A stretch of 64,000 bases of DNA from Sorex araneus (taxonomy: Eukaryota; Chordata; Mammalia; Eulipotyphla; Soricidae): the NCBI RefSeq assembly GCF_027595985.1, contig NC_073307.1, forward strand, positions 15,367,627-15,431,626, given 5' to 3'. Below are positions 1-15,300 of this stretch, piece by piece (position 1 is the stretch's first letter; each line of letters opens with the position of its first letter). A model generated the notes under the pieces. It saw nothing but the letters and a program-made list of their open reading frames with translations. It was not told the DNA's origin and searched no databases. The translations under genes were made by a program, and so were the position numbers.

Positions 1-229
1 CTCCAACCATTTTATTATTTTCTTCTATCTTCAAGTCTTTATTATGAAGTTTTGAATTTGACAGGTTTGGAGCAACTGTGCACGGCACCTGCCTAGTTCT
101 GAATTGAGGGGTCACTCCTGGGGCCAGTTACGTGCAGGCCATGCACCTTAATCCCTGTAACTCTCCACCCCCAAGTTCTCAATTTTAAGTATTTACCCAA
201 CTATTTGGATGAGGGCCCATAATAATTAC

Positions 230-348
230 CTTTTTGTAGAAAGACATCAAGCTGGTCTGCACAAAAGGCCTTCAATTCTTTCTCAGGCTTGTCCTTCTTC
301 ACCAGTGCTACAACATAGTTGGCTAAGGCTGAAGGGTCAGCATCACAT
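230..348 (-). CDS. RBM27: RBM27 coding exon 2
   Basis: This exon is 119 nt, bounded by acceptor CTGACCTAG and donor GTAATT. It encodes CDADPSALANYVVALVKKDK and on to DVFLQK, then the first base of the next codon, so the following exon (outside the window) must enter in phase 1. It is part of the N-terminal PWI-like region. Confidence 0.95.
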
Positions 349-3300
349 CTAGGTCAGGAAGAGAAACCATTTGAAACCGTCTTTTCCAATCAGTCATTAG
401 CAAACATCACTCTGATCTTTCAAAGCTACAGGTCAAACTACAGAGGTCAGAGATACAGTCCAGCTGTTAAGGCACTTGCCTTGCATGCAGCCAACCCGAG
501 GCCAACCCCACCACCATACGGCCCCCCAAGCACCACCAGATGTGGCCCCAAAATGAAACAAATAGAAATTAAATTGATTCCAGGGTGCAAGAACGGTGGT
601 CAAGTACCTGCCCTGCAGACAGGAGCGGGGACCACTGTCCTTACCACCACCACCCCGTAAGACCCTGCAGTCCTAGCAACGCTACCACTTGGGATTCCTC
701 ACACCTGAAAAAAAGTGTGAAGCCCTTGGCAAATACCACAGCTGACATGTGTAAGCACCACACAACCAAGTGTGTGACTCCCAAGAACTCCACAACCAAG
801 TATATGTCCCCAGTAACTGCAACAGCAAAGAAGGAGAAAACAGAAATAAATGCATCAGTGACCATAGGCTAGGTCAGAGAGTAGAGGAACAGGGCGCTCG
901 CCTCGGACACGGCTGACCCGGGCCCAGTCTCCCGTCTCTTGGGAGACAAGCCCACAGACATCACCCCTGAGTGCAGAGCCAGGAGTAAGCTCTGAGCACT
1001 CCTGGATGTGGCCCTGAAGCCAAAACTAAGTCAATAAATATCGGAAAACTGGCAACCTCATGGGCCAGAGCGATAGTACAGTGGGTAGGGCACTTGCTTT
1101 GCACGTGACTGACCCAAGTTAGAGCCCAGTACCACATATGGTCCCCCTAGCCCTTCCAGGAATGAGTGAGCACTTCTGGGTAAGACCCCAAACCAAAAAA
1201 CAGACAAGGGGGGCCGGAGCGATAGTACAGCGGGTAGGGTGTTTGCCTGGCACGCAGCCGACCCGGGTTTGATTCCCAGCATCCCATATGGTTCCCTGAG
1301 CACCGCCAGGAGTAATTCCTAAGTGCATAAACCAGGAGTAACCCCTGTGCGGGTGTGACCCAAAAAGCAAAAATAAAAAGCCAAACAACAACTGAATATC
1401 TTAAGTACAATCACTAAATTTCCACCTTCAAAGAAGAACTCGCACACTTCTGACACCAGTTCAATCACTAGCACTACTAACGGTGTCTCGAATACATTAC
1501 AGGAATAACTCCCCGCCGTTAACCCACCTATCCTCCCCTGCAGTCAGGAATACCCCACCAAAACAAAAGTAGGCCAGAGATAATTTGAGATCAACACCAC
1601 TGGGTGTGACTCCAAAATTAAAATTTTATATAAATGAGGCCCGGCAGTTCAATACCCAGCTCAAAAAAAAAAAAAAAGAAACACCTTAAAACTATGGGAA
1701 TACTCCTTATTCTCTGAGCCCCACCAGAAATGATCCCTAAGGAAAGTCAGGCCCAAAAGAAAAAACAAGAAATAACAACAACAAAAACTATGTCATACCT
1801 ACCATGCTACTATGCTTGCTCACCACAGCTACGCTGTTATCATCATGCCCCTTCGAGCAGTTCCCGTGAACAGAATTACTTTTACTTTGAGAAGCTTTTC
1901 GAGGCTATAGTTCTAATCAACATTCAAATGGAGATAAGGTGAAGCACAGAATCACTTTTTTTTTTTTATTTTTCGGGTCACACCCAGCAAATACTCAGGG
2001 TTACTCCTGGCTCTGCACTCAGGAATTACTGCTGGCAGTGCTCAGGGGACCATATGGGATGCTGGAGATAGAACCAGGGTCAGTTGCGTACAAGGCAAAT
2101 GCACTTCCCACTGTACTATCTCTCCTGCCCCCAGAATCACTTTTCTAAGAGGGAGGCTTCTCCCAGTTAGAGCTCAGGATGTCCGGGTGCCCCTCCCCCA
2201 GGTGACAGCAGTGCTCTGAGGCTCCTCCAGTGTTCAAGGAAGCAAGGGCAGGGGATGAAAGCTGCTATCCAACGCATTCGGCCATCTCTCTGGCCCTTCC
2301 GATCTCTATCTTGGCCAACAATTCAAGTGCTGGGGCCAGAGAGACAGTTCAGCGGGCGGGTGCTTGCTTTGCACACAGCCAGGTTCTATCCCCGGCATCC
2401 CAGCGCCACCAGGGAGATCACTGAGTGCAGAGCCAGGAGGAAACCCTGAGCACAGCCGCGTGTGGCCCCACAACCAACAATAACAACAAATAAAAACCAA
2501 TAAAAATCCAGATCTTGGCTAAAACAAAGACCTCGTTCCTTCCTTCTCTTTTTGTATTTCTGTTAACAAGACTCGAATCCAGGGCCTCAGGCAAGCAAAG
2601 CATTTGCTCAACCACAAAGAGTCAAAGAAATCCTGAACAGAAATAAAGTAATGTTCTTTCTTTTTTCCTGCTCTTGAGCCACACCCAGCCATGCTGGGGC
2701 TTAGACTCCTCCCCAGCAGTGCTCAACCAACCACGCAGTGATCAAAGCCGGAGCTGCAGTCCTTTAAGCCGTCTCCTGGTTCCTAAAATCATTTTCATTT
2801 TAATTAAGAATGGCAGGAAGAGGCAATGCTATTTTCTCCAATGTTATCAGAACTTTCAAGGAGTCTCATGACTTGACAAGTATAATGCTGAGCAAAGATA
2901 AGCGGTTTCAAGTGAGAAGCAGGGAAATATTCAGATTATTGAATAGATGGGTCATATTAAACAAACTCAGCTATCTGCCACAATACATTTAGCAATCCGG
3001 CCTGTAGAGAAAGTATAAGCGGTAAGGCAGTTGCCATGCACGCAAATGACCCCAGATGAATCCCGAGTGCCAAATGGTCCCCTGAGAGACCAGAAGCAAG
3101 CACCAAGATGGGAGAAGTCGGAGACCTCTGGGTGTGGCACCGAAAGAGAAAGGGTTTTGTTGTTGCTGTGTTCTGCTTGGGGCCACAGTCCGTGTGCTCG
3201 GGAGCTTACTCCTGGCGGGCACCCAGGGATAACTCCTAGTAGGGCTTGCTCTCCAACTCTGCAAAAGATATTTCTAAAAGATTTTTTAAAAAAGGCCATT

Positions 3301-6300
3301 TCTCAGTCAGACTGGTAAACAAATGCAGGCTTAGGTTGCTTTGTTTGGCTTTACCTAAGGAGGTTCTGGGGTTTGGGTTTTTTGTTGTTGTTGGGTCTTG
3401 TTGGGTCACACCTAGCAAAGCTCAGGTATCACTCCTGGCAGTGATCAGGTGACCAAACGTGCCCGGGAGAGTGAACCTGGGTGGGCTGCTTGCAAGGAAA
3501 GCACTCTACCCACTACATTTTCATGCAACGTGTTAAAACTCAGAGTAAATAGTCAAGAGAAGAGACAGAAAGCAGCAAACAAGGAAAGAGTGGCCTGAAG
3601 AGTCAGAAAGGAGTTACGGCACTTGCCCCGCCGACCCCCAGACCCCATATGGTCCCCAGAGCACTGCCAAGAATGACCCCTGAGCAAGGACCAAGAGTAG
3701 GCCCTGGGGTGACTACTACTCCAGGGGTGAGCTAAAAACCGAAATAGGGAATGAACACACAATCTAAATATTTGTTTAGAGCCGTGTTTTTCTGCCTCTT
3801 CACACCTGTGCAGCCGTATCTGTCCTGCATACTGGTCCACGGACCAACAATCACAATCAAGGTGGTAACCGATGGTGTTCAACCCTCTTACTGGTGCAGG
3901 CCAGCACCAGTCCACGGGCCACTGGTGTAAACTGAGTAAATGGGGCCAGAGAGGTAGTGCAGAGGGCAAGGTGTCTGCCTTACATGTGGACGACCAGGAT
4001 CTGATCCCTGGCCTCCTATATAACAGTCCCCTGAGCACTGCCAGGAGTGATTCCTGAGTGCCGGGCCAGGAGTAAGGCCTGAGCACCACCACTGTGTAGC
4101 AAAAAAACAAAACAAATTAATTCAATTAAATGAGATAGTAAAGCAGGTAGGGAGCTTGCCTGGCAGGCAGTTAACCCACACGTTCAATCCCCGACAACAC
4201 AAATGGTTCCTTGGGCCCCGCCAGAGTGCTCCCTCAGCAGAGAGCCAGGAGGAGTCCTGGCACAGCCAGGGGTGGCCCTGACACCAGAGAGTAAACGGCA
4301 GAGCCCAAGTGCCATCTCAAGTGCCATCTTCCCTCTGCTCCCGCCCACACTTCAGCTGGGGAGGGACCTGAATGCCACAGGCCCAAGCACAACCACCCGG
4401 GAACCTGGGCTCAGGCTGAGCTTGGCAGGGGTCCATGGGCCTCCGTGAAAAGGAAATTTTTAGAAAGAGTCCCGGACGGAGGAAACACCCGCAGGATGGC
4501 CCAGGTAATCCCCAGCACCGCGGGCCCAAGCAGCTCTCCACTCAGTGAAGCCTGGCTGAGGTGGTCACAGGAAGAAAACCAAAGAATAGGGCCAAAGCGG
4601 TAACACAGCAGAGTGGGTATTTGCCCGGCATGCCTGACCTGGGCTCAATGCCCAGTACCCGCTATGGTCCCCCAAGCACCGCTAGCAGTAATTCTGGAGT
4701 GCAGACCCAGGAGTAACCCCTGAGCATCGCCAGGTGTGACCCAAGAAAGCAAAAACATAAAATAAAATAAAATAAAATAAAATAAAATAAAATAAAATAA
4801 AAACCAATCATATTCCATAATATGTTTCAATGATCTAGAATACATTTTTGGCAGGGGAAGGTAACAGAAATAGTACACTGAAATTGTAAAGACGGCCGAT
4901 GTGTCATTTCTCTGTGGCATGTAACAGCGATGAGGCTGACACAGCCACTCTGGAGTTTAGACACCAACCAACCCGGGGTCAAAGAGCAAAGGGCATCTGC
5001 AGTAGGCCCCCAGCCAACCCGCACTACTACAGACCACAGCAGTCTGTTTGCTGAGGACCTTAATCCTTTCCACGTGCAGAAATTTTTTTTTTTTAAATCA
5101 AAGTTTTTGACTATAGCCTCAATTTCAGTTTCACTTGAAAACGCTTTCTGGGGCTGGAGTGATAGCTCAGCGGGTAGGGCGTTTGCCTCGCATGCGGCTG
5201 ATCCGAGTTCAATTCCCAGCATCCCATATGGTTCCCTGAGCACTGCCAGGAGTAATTCCTGAGTGCAGAGCCAGGAGAAACCCCTGTGCATCACCGGGTG
5301 TGACCCAAAAAGCAAAAAAAGAAAAAAGTGATTTCTGTTTCAGAAGTGAGACAATGAATGAATGTTGTTGGGGCCACAGGGAGGAAGCCTGATTCTAATA
5401 TATATATTACAACAGTATCTTACATGTTCATCATCTTGGAGCTGGGATTACAGCTCAGCTATAGGGCACTTCCCTTGCACGTACAATGCCCTGGCTGATT
5501 CCCGGGCACCCCACACACACCAAGCTGAAAAACATTTATGTTCAATTTGTTTCTTTTTTTTTGTTTCAGGACTAGGCGGTGGTTCTCAGGGCTTGCCTCT
5601 GGCCCGACACTCAACGATCACTCCTGGCGCTGCTCAGTCTGGGAGACTGGGGACTGAACTGAGTTGGCCGCATACACGGCAAGCGCCCTCCCCTCTGTGC
5701 TATCGCTCCGGCCCCAATACTTACGGTCTGACATCAGTAGTTGCTCTCCCAGGAGAAAAGGCTCAAGCCAGGGATGGGCGCACAAAGGAGGGATGGCACA
5801 AGCCCGGCCACTCCCAGCACCACACAAGTGCCCCGCGCACTGCAGAGGTGACCTGAGCAGAGCCAGGACCAGCCCCTGAGCACCAGCAGGTGTGGCCCCA
5901 AAACTTGAAACGAATAATTTAACTGAGTAAGCTGGCTAAGTGCCAAGCATCAGACTAGGTGATGGACTCAGAATCCAACAGATTTTGCCTCTAGCCTCCA
6001 ACCAGGAAAGGGACAAGAAAATAACGATAGTACAAAACAGCAAGTGGTATGAAAGAAACGAATAACCTAGTGACAGCACTGTGAGAGGATACGGGAAAAC
6101 ACGGGTAGGCAACAGGGTTGGGAAAGCAACTCCCGGGCCTGAGCGACGAACCTCAACCCCGACACCCCACAGTCCCCAAGCACAGCTGGAGTGACTCCTA
6201 AGTGCAGAGCCAGGAGGAACCTCGGAGTACAGTGTGACCGCAAACCAAAGCAAATAAAAGCAAATAAAAGCAGGAAGACGAAGTCAGACATATTTAGGGG

Positions 6301-9300
6301 CAGACAAATCAGGAAGAACTAGTATGTTTGAAACTTGGCATACTAAAACATGCCAATAGTTTTTCTGGTCAATGTAAGTCCTTCTCCATGAAAGAGTGAA
6401 CGGTCTCCTTAAACAGTCCCGCAACTGTCTACAAGTACACTGGTTTTCTGGAGCTACTAGACTTTAGAAAAACGATCAGTACTTCTCCATCTTTCTTCCC
6501 TTCCTGCGGTGCCAGATCAAACCCAGTGCCTCCACAGGCACTGCGCCACCCCTCCAAGTACTTCTCAATCATCTTAAAGACATCTCCCCCCTCAAATACT
6601 TAACCCAAGTACAGTCGTCTTTCCCAACTCCAAGGCCCCCCCCTCCGGAAAGTAGGAGGATTTACAGATTTCCAGAGTTCTGATTTTTATTTTTTCCTGA
6701 AAAGGGGGTGATAGGCCACGTGGGCTTGGGAAGTTCTGGAGAAGTTTATCAGCAAATCAGGTCAAACAGCCGCTGGCCAAGACTTTCCCTTCCACCTCAA
6801 CAACAGGGATGGGAGTCGGAATCCAACTAGATAAAGCGGACACACAGCAGCACGTCAACTGAGTCCCACCAAGTGGCCAAGGATGCAGGTCTGCGACAGA
6901 GCCTTCAGCCCGGGGCCCCTGCCAGACCCCCCAGCAGTGCACCCAGAGCAAACAAAGGGAAAAGAGGTCGAGACAGCACCGAGCAGCACAGAGCACAGGG
7001 CGCTCGCCTGCAGCGCGGCTGACCCTGACTTCGACCAGGAGACCCCTGAGCACTGCTAGGTGTGCCTGCCCCGAAACAGCCTTAGAGAGTCAGAGAGAGA
7101 GCTCCAAGGGTTGAGTGCAGACAGGGGATACAGGCAACCCCAGGAGTAACCCCTGAATATCGCCAGCTGTGGCCCCAAAACAGGGAGGAAAAAGAGACCC
7201 TGACAGCCCAAAGCCGGAAGTGCCTTTCTCGCAAGGGGAGCCCGAGGCAAAATCCCTAGCACCACAGAGCAGTCAACAGACACGGGACAACAAACAAAAC
7301 AAGGGTCTCAGACCTGACAGGCTCATCAACTCCTCAGCACCATGTCATCCCAAGCACCCCGGAGTAACTACCCCGGGAGAAGTAACCCCGGAGTGCAGGC
7401 CCAGGGGCAGCCAGAGTACCAGCAGGGATGGTCCTAACGCTCAACAAATACACAATTAAAAGATCTGGAGAGAGACTCGGTTCCCAGAAACTGCCCGTCT
7501 CGGCTGTGGCCTCACCACCAATTCCTCTCCTGTCTGCAAAGGGCCTGCAGGGAGGCTTGACTGCGGCCCAGCCCGGTCAGTATCTGAAGCAGCGGCGCTG
7601 GCCACTATTAATAATGAGGGCCAGACAGACAGCGCAGAGGTTAAGGCCATACGTGTGCCCCTTTTCATCCCGGACACATGGTCACCCAAACACTGTCCGG
7701 ACCGGCCCCTCAATACTACGGGATGCGGCCCCAAACCACATTCCCCCCGTCAAAAAAAAAAAAAAAAGAATGTTTTTGCAACTTTAGGTAAAAAGAGGTT
7801 TTTAGATAACACCAGGTAGTGCTGACACTCACATCAAGGGCCTCAAACAGGCAACTCGACACACTCAACACCAAGTTTCATATTTACAAAACCACTGAGT
7901 GATGGGAAGAATGGGGACACCGGTGCTGGGAAACGGACAGTGGGGGGATGGGTGCTGGATACTCTGTGACTGAAACCTAGTCATGCACAGATTTGTAAGG
8001 TCTAGCTCACAGTGATTCAACTAAAACTTTTTTAATTTAAAAAAAATTTAAAAAAACAAAACCCACTGAATTTTGTTCACATTTTATAGGGAAAAATGCG
8101 CTTTCCTCTTTCAGCGACACCAGCCAAGCTCAGGGGCCACCTGGTGGTGCCGGGGTAACACATGCAGTGGCGGCATCTGAACATGGCCACAGTCACATGG
8201 AAGACAACTGCCTTAGCCTCCATACTAGCTGTCTGGCTGGGGGGGAAAAAAGCATTTTTTATAGTCTACATCATTAATGCACATAATATGAATTAGGTAA
8301 AAGGCTAATATAATTAGCTCTGTTTAATCAAGGTTAGACAATTTTTCTAATATCAGAGTGGGAGTCGGATTCAGAGCTAGAATAGGGCCAGAGGACAGGT
8401 CAGCAGGTATGGTGCCTGCCCTGGGACTGATCCCAGCACCCCACACAGTCCCCTGAGCACCGCCAGGAGTGATTCCTGAGTGGAGAGTCAGGAGTAACCC
8501 CTGACTGAACGTTCTGATTTATATAATGATACAATAGACCAACTGCAGAAATGAGTGAATCCCTGCATCGCAACAACAACAAGAAGGTATTCTAAATCTC
8601 ACCACCCATTCATTTCATTTATTTTTCTTTTATTTATTTCCTAACCCCAGGAATGCACAGGGGTTACTCCTGGCTCTGCACTCAGAAATTACTCCTGGTG
8701 GTGCTCAGGGGACCATATGGGATGCTGGGAATCGAACCCACGTTGGCCACATGCAAGGCAAATGCCCTCCCCGCTGTACTACCACTCCAGCACCGACCCA
8801 TTCATTGGAAATGCTATACACATTTTTACAATAAGCCAAACAGGCAGCAGTGAATTAATGTTTATACACAGCTTCTAAATTATAAATAACACAGACATAA
8901 AAATATTTTGGGGGAGCCCAGTTCAAAGGACCGGAGAAGGACCTTTGCTCTCGGGACACCTTGCCCCGGCAGCTTATGGTCCATTAAGCATTCCAGGGAG
9001 AGGCCTCTGAGAACTGCCGGCACGACACCCCCGCCCCAAAAGAAACAGGGAGCACATGTTTATTCTTGGAAAAACCCTCCTGAACTCTTTGTACACTTCT
9101 AGAAAGGTTTTCAGTGATTATCCTCTAGGTTTACGTAGAGAAACTCACTTCATGAGGTTCACATATTTAACTGAGATGTGATGTTTCTGTTTTGGCTTCT
9201 GGGCCATGCCCAACTGTGCTCAGGGATCCTCCTGCCAGCGCGTGGGGCCCACAGGAACTGCCGAATACTGATTCCGGGTCAGCTCTGTGCAAGGCCAGCA

Positions 9301-12300
9301 CCTTACTGCACTAGCGCTACAGCCCACGGCCATTCTTTAATTCTACTTTATTTAAAGCACGTGATTTATAGTTATTCACAGTTGGGTATTAGATATACAA
9401 TGCTCTGGCACTGACCCCACCACCAGTGCCAATTTCCCCGCCCCATTCCCAGAGTCCCTCCACTAACCCCTCAGCCCACCTGCCGCCTTGACGGGCCCCT
9501 AGTTAAGCCTGGCGGGTAACGTTTGGGCGCCATGGTCTTGGCGCGGCTGCCTCTGCGGTGCGGGTATTCCGCTTTATTCCTCCCTAACACACCGGCGTGC
9601 CTGAAGGCCTTGCCCCTCGCCCCCTCGGCTTCTCACTGTCTCTTCTCTCCTCCACTTTACCCCCACTTTCTTTCACCCTCCTCCCGATACTCCGGGCCAA
9701 GGGTGATGTAGGGATCCCCCTGCTTCGAACCACGGCATTGCGCGCATCCCGTTATTCTAAATACCACATCCAAGTGATATTTTTATGTCATTTTTAAAAA
9801 CCAATAAAGACATCTGAAAATACGCTGAAATAATACATGAATACATCTAAATAGATCTAAACACGTAACTCCTACATGGTCTCTATGAGTAGGATACCTA
9901 GGACATTTTAAAAGTGAGGAAAAGGGGCTGGAGGGATAGTACAGCGGGGAGGGCATTTGCCTTGCACTCGGCCAACCTGGGTTCGATTCCCAGCATCCCA
10001 TATGGTCCCCTGAGCACCGCCAGGGGTAATTCCTGAGTGCAGAGCTAGGAGTAACCCCTGTGCATCGCCGGGTGTGACCCAAAAAGCAAAAAAATAAATA
10101 AATAAATAAAAGTGAGGAAAAGATGAGAAACCCAACAAGATCATTGAGTTCACTCTGTTCAAACAACGGCAGGAAAGAAACAAAACTCCTTTTTTGGGGG
10201 TGCAGGGGGATGCTGGAGGGGGGTTGCAAGCAGACGCAGTGGTACTCAGGAGGGTGACCCGCAGCGCTCTAAAATCCGTATGTGACGCTGAGGATTTGAA
10301 CCAGGACGGGTGGGATGCAAGACCTAAATCCTGTACGATTTCTCCAGGCAAGAGATAGAAATATTGAGCCAGAGATAAAGAGGAGAGGTGGCAGGACACT
10401 TGCCTTGCATGTGGCCAAGCCAGGTTAATTCCCACAAATATTCCTCTGACACCATCACTAGTAGCCCTCAAGCGCAGAGCCAGGAGCGCACCCTGACCGC
10501 CACCAAGCACAGCCCCCCACCCAAAATCACTTCAAAAAAAATTAATTTGTTAAAAAATTAGAAAAACTTTTATTTTAACTGGGGGGGGGGGCATATCGAG
10601 CTGTGTTCTGGGCTTACTCCTAGTATCACTCCTGGTGGGCTCAGGGGACCTGATGGGGTGCCAGGGGCGGAAACCCGGTGGGACACGCAAAGCAAGCACC
10701 AGGCACACTGTATTAGCTCTCCAGCTCCAGAGATGGAAATGTCTCGACCAAAATGATTTCTCTCCCCTCTACTGCCCTGCCAACGAAAATGGTACTGTTC
10801 TTTTCCCAATCAATGGAGTCATTTCTTCCAGGCTTTCTCTAATCAAAGTAATAGATGTGTTCCACATCTGCGAAAGTGAAAGAGAAAAGTTCAAACTGTA
10901 TGTTCATGACATTTCTAACATGCTTGAAGGAAAACACACACACACACACACACACAAACTGAATGGTTTTAGAAATTATCTATTAAAGGCTGGTGAAATA
11001 GTGTAACGGGCAGGGCACCTGCCTTGCAGGAGGCCAACCCAACTTCAATCCCAGGCCTCTTGCTCATCATGAACGATCCCTGAGGGCTGTCAGGAGTAAG
11101 GCCTGAATACTGGGGGAGGAAGGTGGGGTCTGAAGGAGGGTGGGGGAAAGTCCATTTTTGTTTCACCAGTGACAGGATGAGCATATGTAAAGACTTATCA
11201 GTTGCAAATTTTGATCAATTTAGTTAACTTTCAATTTCAGTTAAAAACAAAATGCATTTAAATTGCAAAGTTCAAGTTAAATAAGAAAGTACAATAGTGG
11301 GGCCAGAGAGACAGTACAAAGAGTAAGACATCTGCCTTGCACACAATTGACCCAGGTTCGATCTCCAGTATCATATATGGACCCTGAGCCTGGCCAGGAG
11401 TGATCCCTGAGCCAGAGCCAAGAGTAAGCCTTTAGCAGAGATGGGCAGGGCATAAAAATTAAAAAAAAAAAAATTGCAATAGTAAATCATGTGCACACAA
11501 TATGATTCCAACATATCCATTGCAACTACATTATATGAAAGCCTAACAACTGCTCTGAAATGCTATGTTGTAGCAACATGTCAATCTGCCATGAAAATTT
11601 TCATGAATCTGGAATATGCAAAAAGTAAATTTACAAACACAATCCATTTTGGCATATCATTTAATACACTGTAGGTTGCCTAAACAAAAAAAATTTTTCC
11701 TAAGACAACATACTAACAAAAATATACATGATTAAGTTTTGCATTTATCATTTCTTATTACCAATTCCATGCAAAAATCTGATTAAGTGAAATTAAAAAT
11801 AAGTTGGGTATTCTTTGGGGTTTTTTTGCTTTGCTCTTTGTGTCACACCCAGCCGTGCTCAGGAATCACCCTTGGTGAGCTTGTGAGTTGATATAGGGGG
11901 GTACGGATCGAACAAGGGTTGACAAATCAAGGCAAGCACCCTACCCACTGGACTATCGTGTCGGCCTGAGTTTTGGACCCACTAGATGATGCTCAGGGAT
12001 TACTCCTGGCTCTGCACTCCTGGCAGGGCTCAGGGGACCATATGGGATGTCGGGGATGGAACCCAGGTCAGCCATGCGCAAGGCAAACACCCTACCTGCT
12101 GTACTATCTCTCCAGCCCCAAGTTGGGTTTTTCTAAGTTTGTTCCAGGGGCCACCCTCGGTGGCTACTACTGGGCTGTGGTGGCTACTCCTGTGTTGGAA
12201 GAAGAGGTGTCCTTCCTGACTGTGTTCATCGTGTGACACCAGGGATCAAACCAGGCATCCTGCAGAGTACATGCGCCAGTCTGATGAGCTCTCGCAGAAA

Positions 12301-15300
12301 CCAAAATAAAAATATTTGGTAGTTCTGGGGCTGGAGCCATAGCATAGCGGGTAGGGCGTTTGCCTTGCCCTCGGATTCCCAGCATCCCGTATGGTCCCCT
12401 GAGCACCGCCAGGAGTAATTCTTGAGTGCAGACCCAGGAGTAGCTCCTGTGCATCGCCAGGTGTGATCCAAAAAGCAAAAAAAAAAAAAAAAAAAAGGTA
12501 GTTCTAAAAAAGTATCTTTACACTGGGGGGGGGGGTGGTCTGGGGGGGTTGAAGGATTCTGTGACCTTGAACTGAAGGACCTCACACAAGCAAGACGAGT
12601 GGTTCTATCTCTGACATATACATGCCCAGCCCTATTTTTTGATCTTCCTTAACCCCAAATGAAGTATAAAATATTTCTTTACCTACTACACTCTCTTGGG
12701 CTTGATGGAATTAAACCCAGAGCCTCAAGGCAGGCACTCTACCACTAAGTCACATCACTGGCCCTATTTAAAAACAAGGACAGCAACTAAGAAAGGGGAG
12801 AGAGCAAAGGGGCTGAGGTGCTTGCCTTGCATGTAGCTGAGGCCAGCTTGACCCCAACACGGCATACACCCCTCGGAGCTGCTGAGGCAGTCTCCCTCGA
12901 ATCCCACCCACCAAGTACGGCTCCCTGAGAACCACCACGGGTCATTCCTGAGTGGTCAACAAGTCACCCATCACCAAGATGCTTTCCCACCCCCGATTAT
13001 GAAGCATGTGTCCTTGAATGGAAGGTGGCACTGAACTCAATCCTTTTGTAGTAATCTTTAGTTCAAAAAAATAAAAATCGCAAAATATCAAGGGCCGGTG
13101 CAATAGTACAGTGAGTAGGGCACTTGCCTTGTTGCACGGCAACTGACCTAGGTTCAGTCCCCAGCAGCCATGTCATATGGTTCCCTGAGCCTGCCAGGAG
13201 TGACCGACCCTTGAATGCAGAGCCACAAGTAAGCCCTAAGCACTGCCAGGCGCAGCCCAAAACAATGACCAAAAAAGAAAAAGAAAAAAAAAAACCAACT
13301 CCACAAAATATCTAAGTATTAATTATCACTTTTACCCAATTTTGACACTTAAAAAAAAAAAGAAGAAAACCACATTGTTGGAGTAAAGCATTTTAAGGAG
13401 CTTAAAAAAAAAAAAAAAGACGAGGGTTTTCCCTCCAGGAGAAACCCACGCTTGCTCCTGCTCCCGTTCCTTCCCTCACTCTCGTCTCTGCCCACTCCCT
13501 CTCCCCCTTCTCTCTCCTGTCTCACACACCTCTCAAATTCTTCCAATAAAAACTTCTTGTACACTGGATAAGGCATGTGCCCTGCACGCGTCTGCCCCGA
13601 GTTCAATCCCTGGCACCCCAGATAGCCCCCCCAGAGCACCAGGAGTGATTCCTGGGCGCAGACCCAGGAGTAAGTCCTGAGCACTACAGGGTGGCCCCAA
13701 AATGTAATAAAACAAAAAATTATTTTGCAATGAAGGGGCCTGAGGGATCGCAGGGGGTTAAGGCTGTGCAGAGGACCAACGCTGCTTTGATCCCATACAG
13801 AGTTGCGCAGTCCCACCAGGACGATCCCTGAGTAGAGAACAGAAATAAGCCCTAAGCACTACCGGGTGGAGGGGGTGGTATTCGGGTATCTCCCACCACC
13901 CCTGCCCTGAAAAAAATGCAAATAAGACAGTCTTCATTTTTTTTTAACTAAGTAAACTTAAAAAGCAATTAAAGGGGCTGGAGCGATAGCACAGCGGGTA
14001 GAGCATTTGCCTTGCATGCGGCTGACCCGGGTTCAATTCCCAGCATCCCATATGGTTCCTGAGCTCTGCCAGGAATAATTCCTGAGTGCATGAGCCAGGA
14101 GTAACCCCTGTGTATTGCTGGGTGTGACCCAAAAAGCAGGAAAAAAAAAAAAGCAATTAAAATGGTGGGTTTTGGGGGCTGGAGCAATAATAGCACAGCG
14201 GGTAGGGCGTTTGCCTTGCACGCGGCCGACCTGGGTTTGATTCCCAGCATCCCATATGGTCCCCTGGGCACCGCCAGGAGTAATCCTGAGTGCATGAGCC
14301 AGGAGTAACCCCTGTGCATCGCCAGTGTGACCCGAAAAGAAAAAAATTTTAAAAATTAAAAAAAAATAAAATGGTGGGATTTGGGGGGGGGGTATTTTTT
14401 GTTCACAATATTTAACTGTCACTTTTTACTCAAGACAGAAGATGTACACTTACTTATTCCTGTAGCTCTACCAACAAACAAAGTCAGAGCTTGTTCAGAA
14501 AAAGTCACCACTGGGGGGTGGGATGGGGTGGGAAGGGGTGGGGGGTTGCATGTGCACAAATCATGTGTGTGGGGGAGACCTGAGGATCAAATCTAAGTTC
14601 TCAGAGATGCGAGGCGGGCATGTGTCTAAACACAGACCTTTTCCCTTTCCCAGTCTTTTTCCCACGTGTGGCCAGCCTCACTAAACCCCTTTCACCACCA
14701 TCTACCTCCATCCTAGACCCCCAAAGCCTTTCTTTTTGGTTCAGTTTCTGGGCCACACCCCCGGCGGTGCTCAGGGGTCGCTCACTCCGGTGATGCCAGG
14801 GACGGAACCCCAAGGCCAGCGCCCGAAGCGTCTTATCCCGGGGGAGTTGGGCCCCGTATTCGAGAGGGCCTCACTCCGCAAAACTCCCGAACGTGTCCAG
14901 CAGTCCTTTCCCCTGGCGGTCACGGCCAGCTCCTCCGGCCACCTCGGCGCAGCATCACTCCCGCGCGCGACTCACCGACACCCCCCTGGCCTCCGGATGC
15001 AAATCGGAGAGAGAGGGCTTCGGCAGGCAGGTTCCCCGGGGCCGCCTCCCCGGACACGTGGCTGACCCACCTGTCTACGGTGGCCTCGTAGCAGGCCCAG
15101 GAACCGAAGCCCAAAACCACCCGAGCCGGCGCGCAGGCAGGGCTTCCCGGGGAGGACCAGGAAATAGAGAAACAGGGAAGTGGCTGTCTCGGGCTCCGCA
15201 TCAGGTCCCGCCACCTCCCGAATTGCCCCTCATTTCCACTTCTAAGAAACACGCGAATTTTCCATCAAAGCGCTCCCCTCCGCGACCCCTTTCCCTTTCA

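Noticed and set aside
1210..1385. SINE heads as tRNA genes
   Set aside because: They have A and B boxes but no acceptor stem, anticodon loop or tRNA-length fold; they are retroposon promoters.
12520..12545. G-rich run as a G-quadruplex element
   Set aside because: The G runs are one long homopolymer with few spacers, at a SINE flank; nothing ties it to a function.
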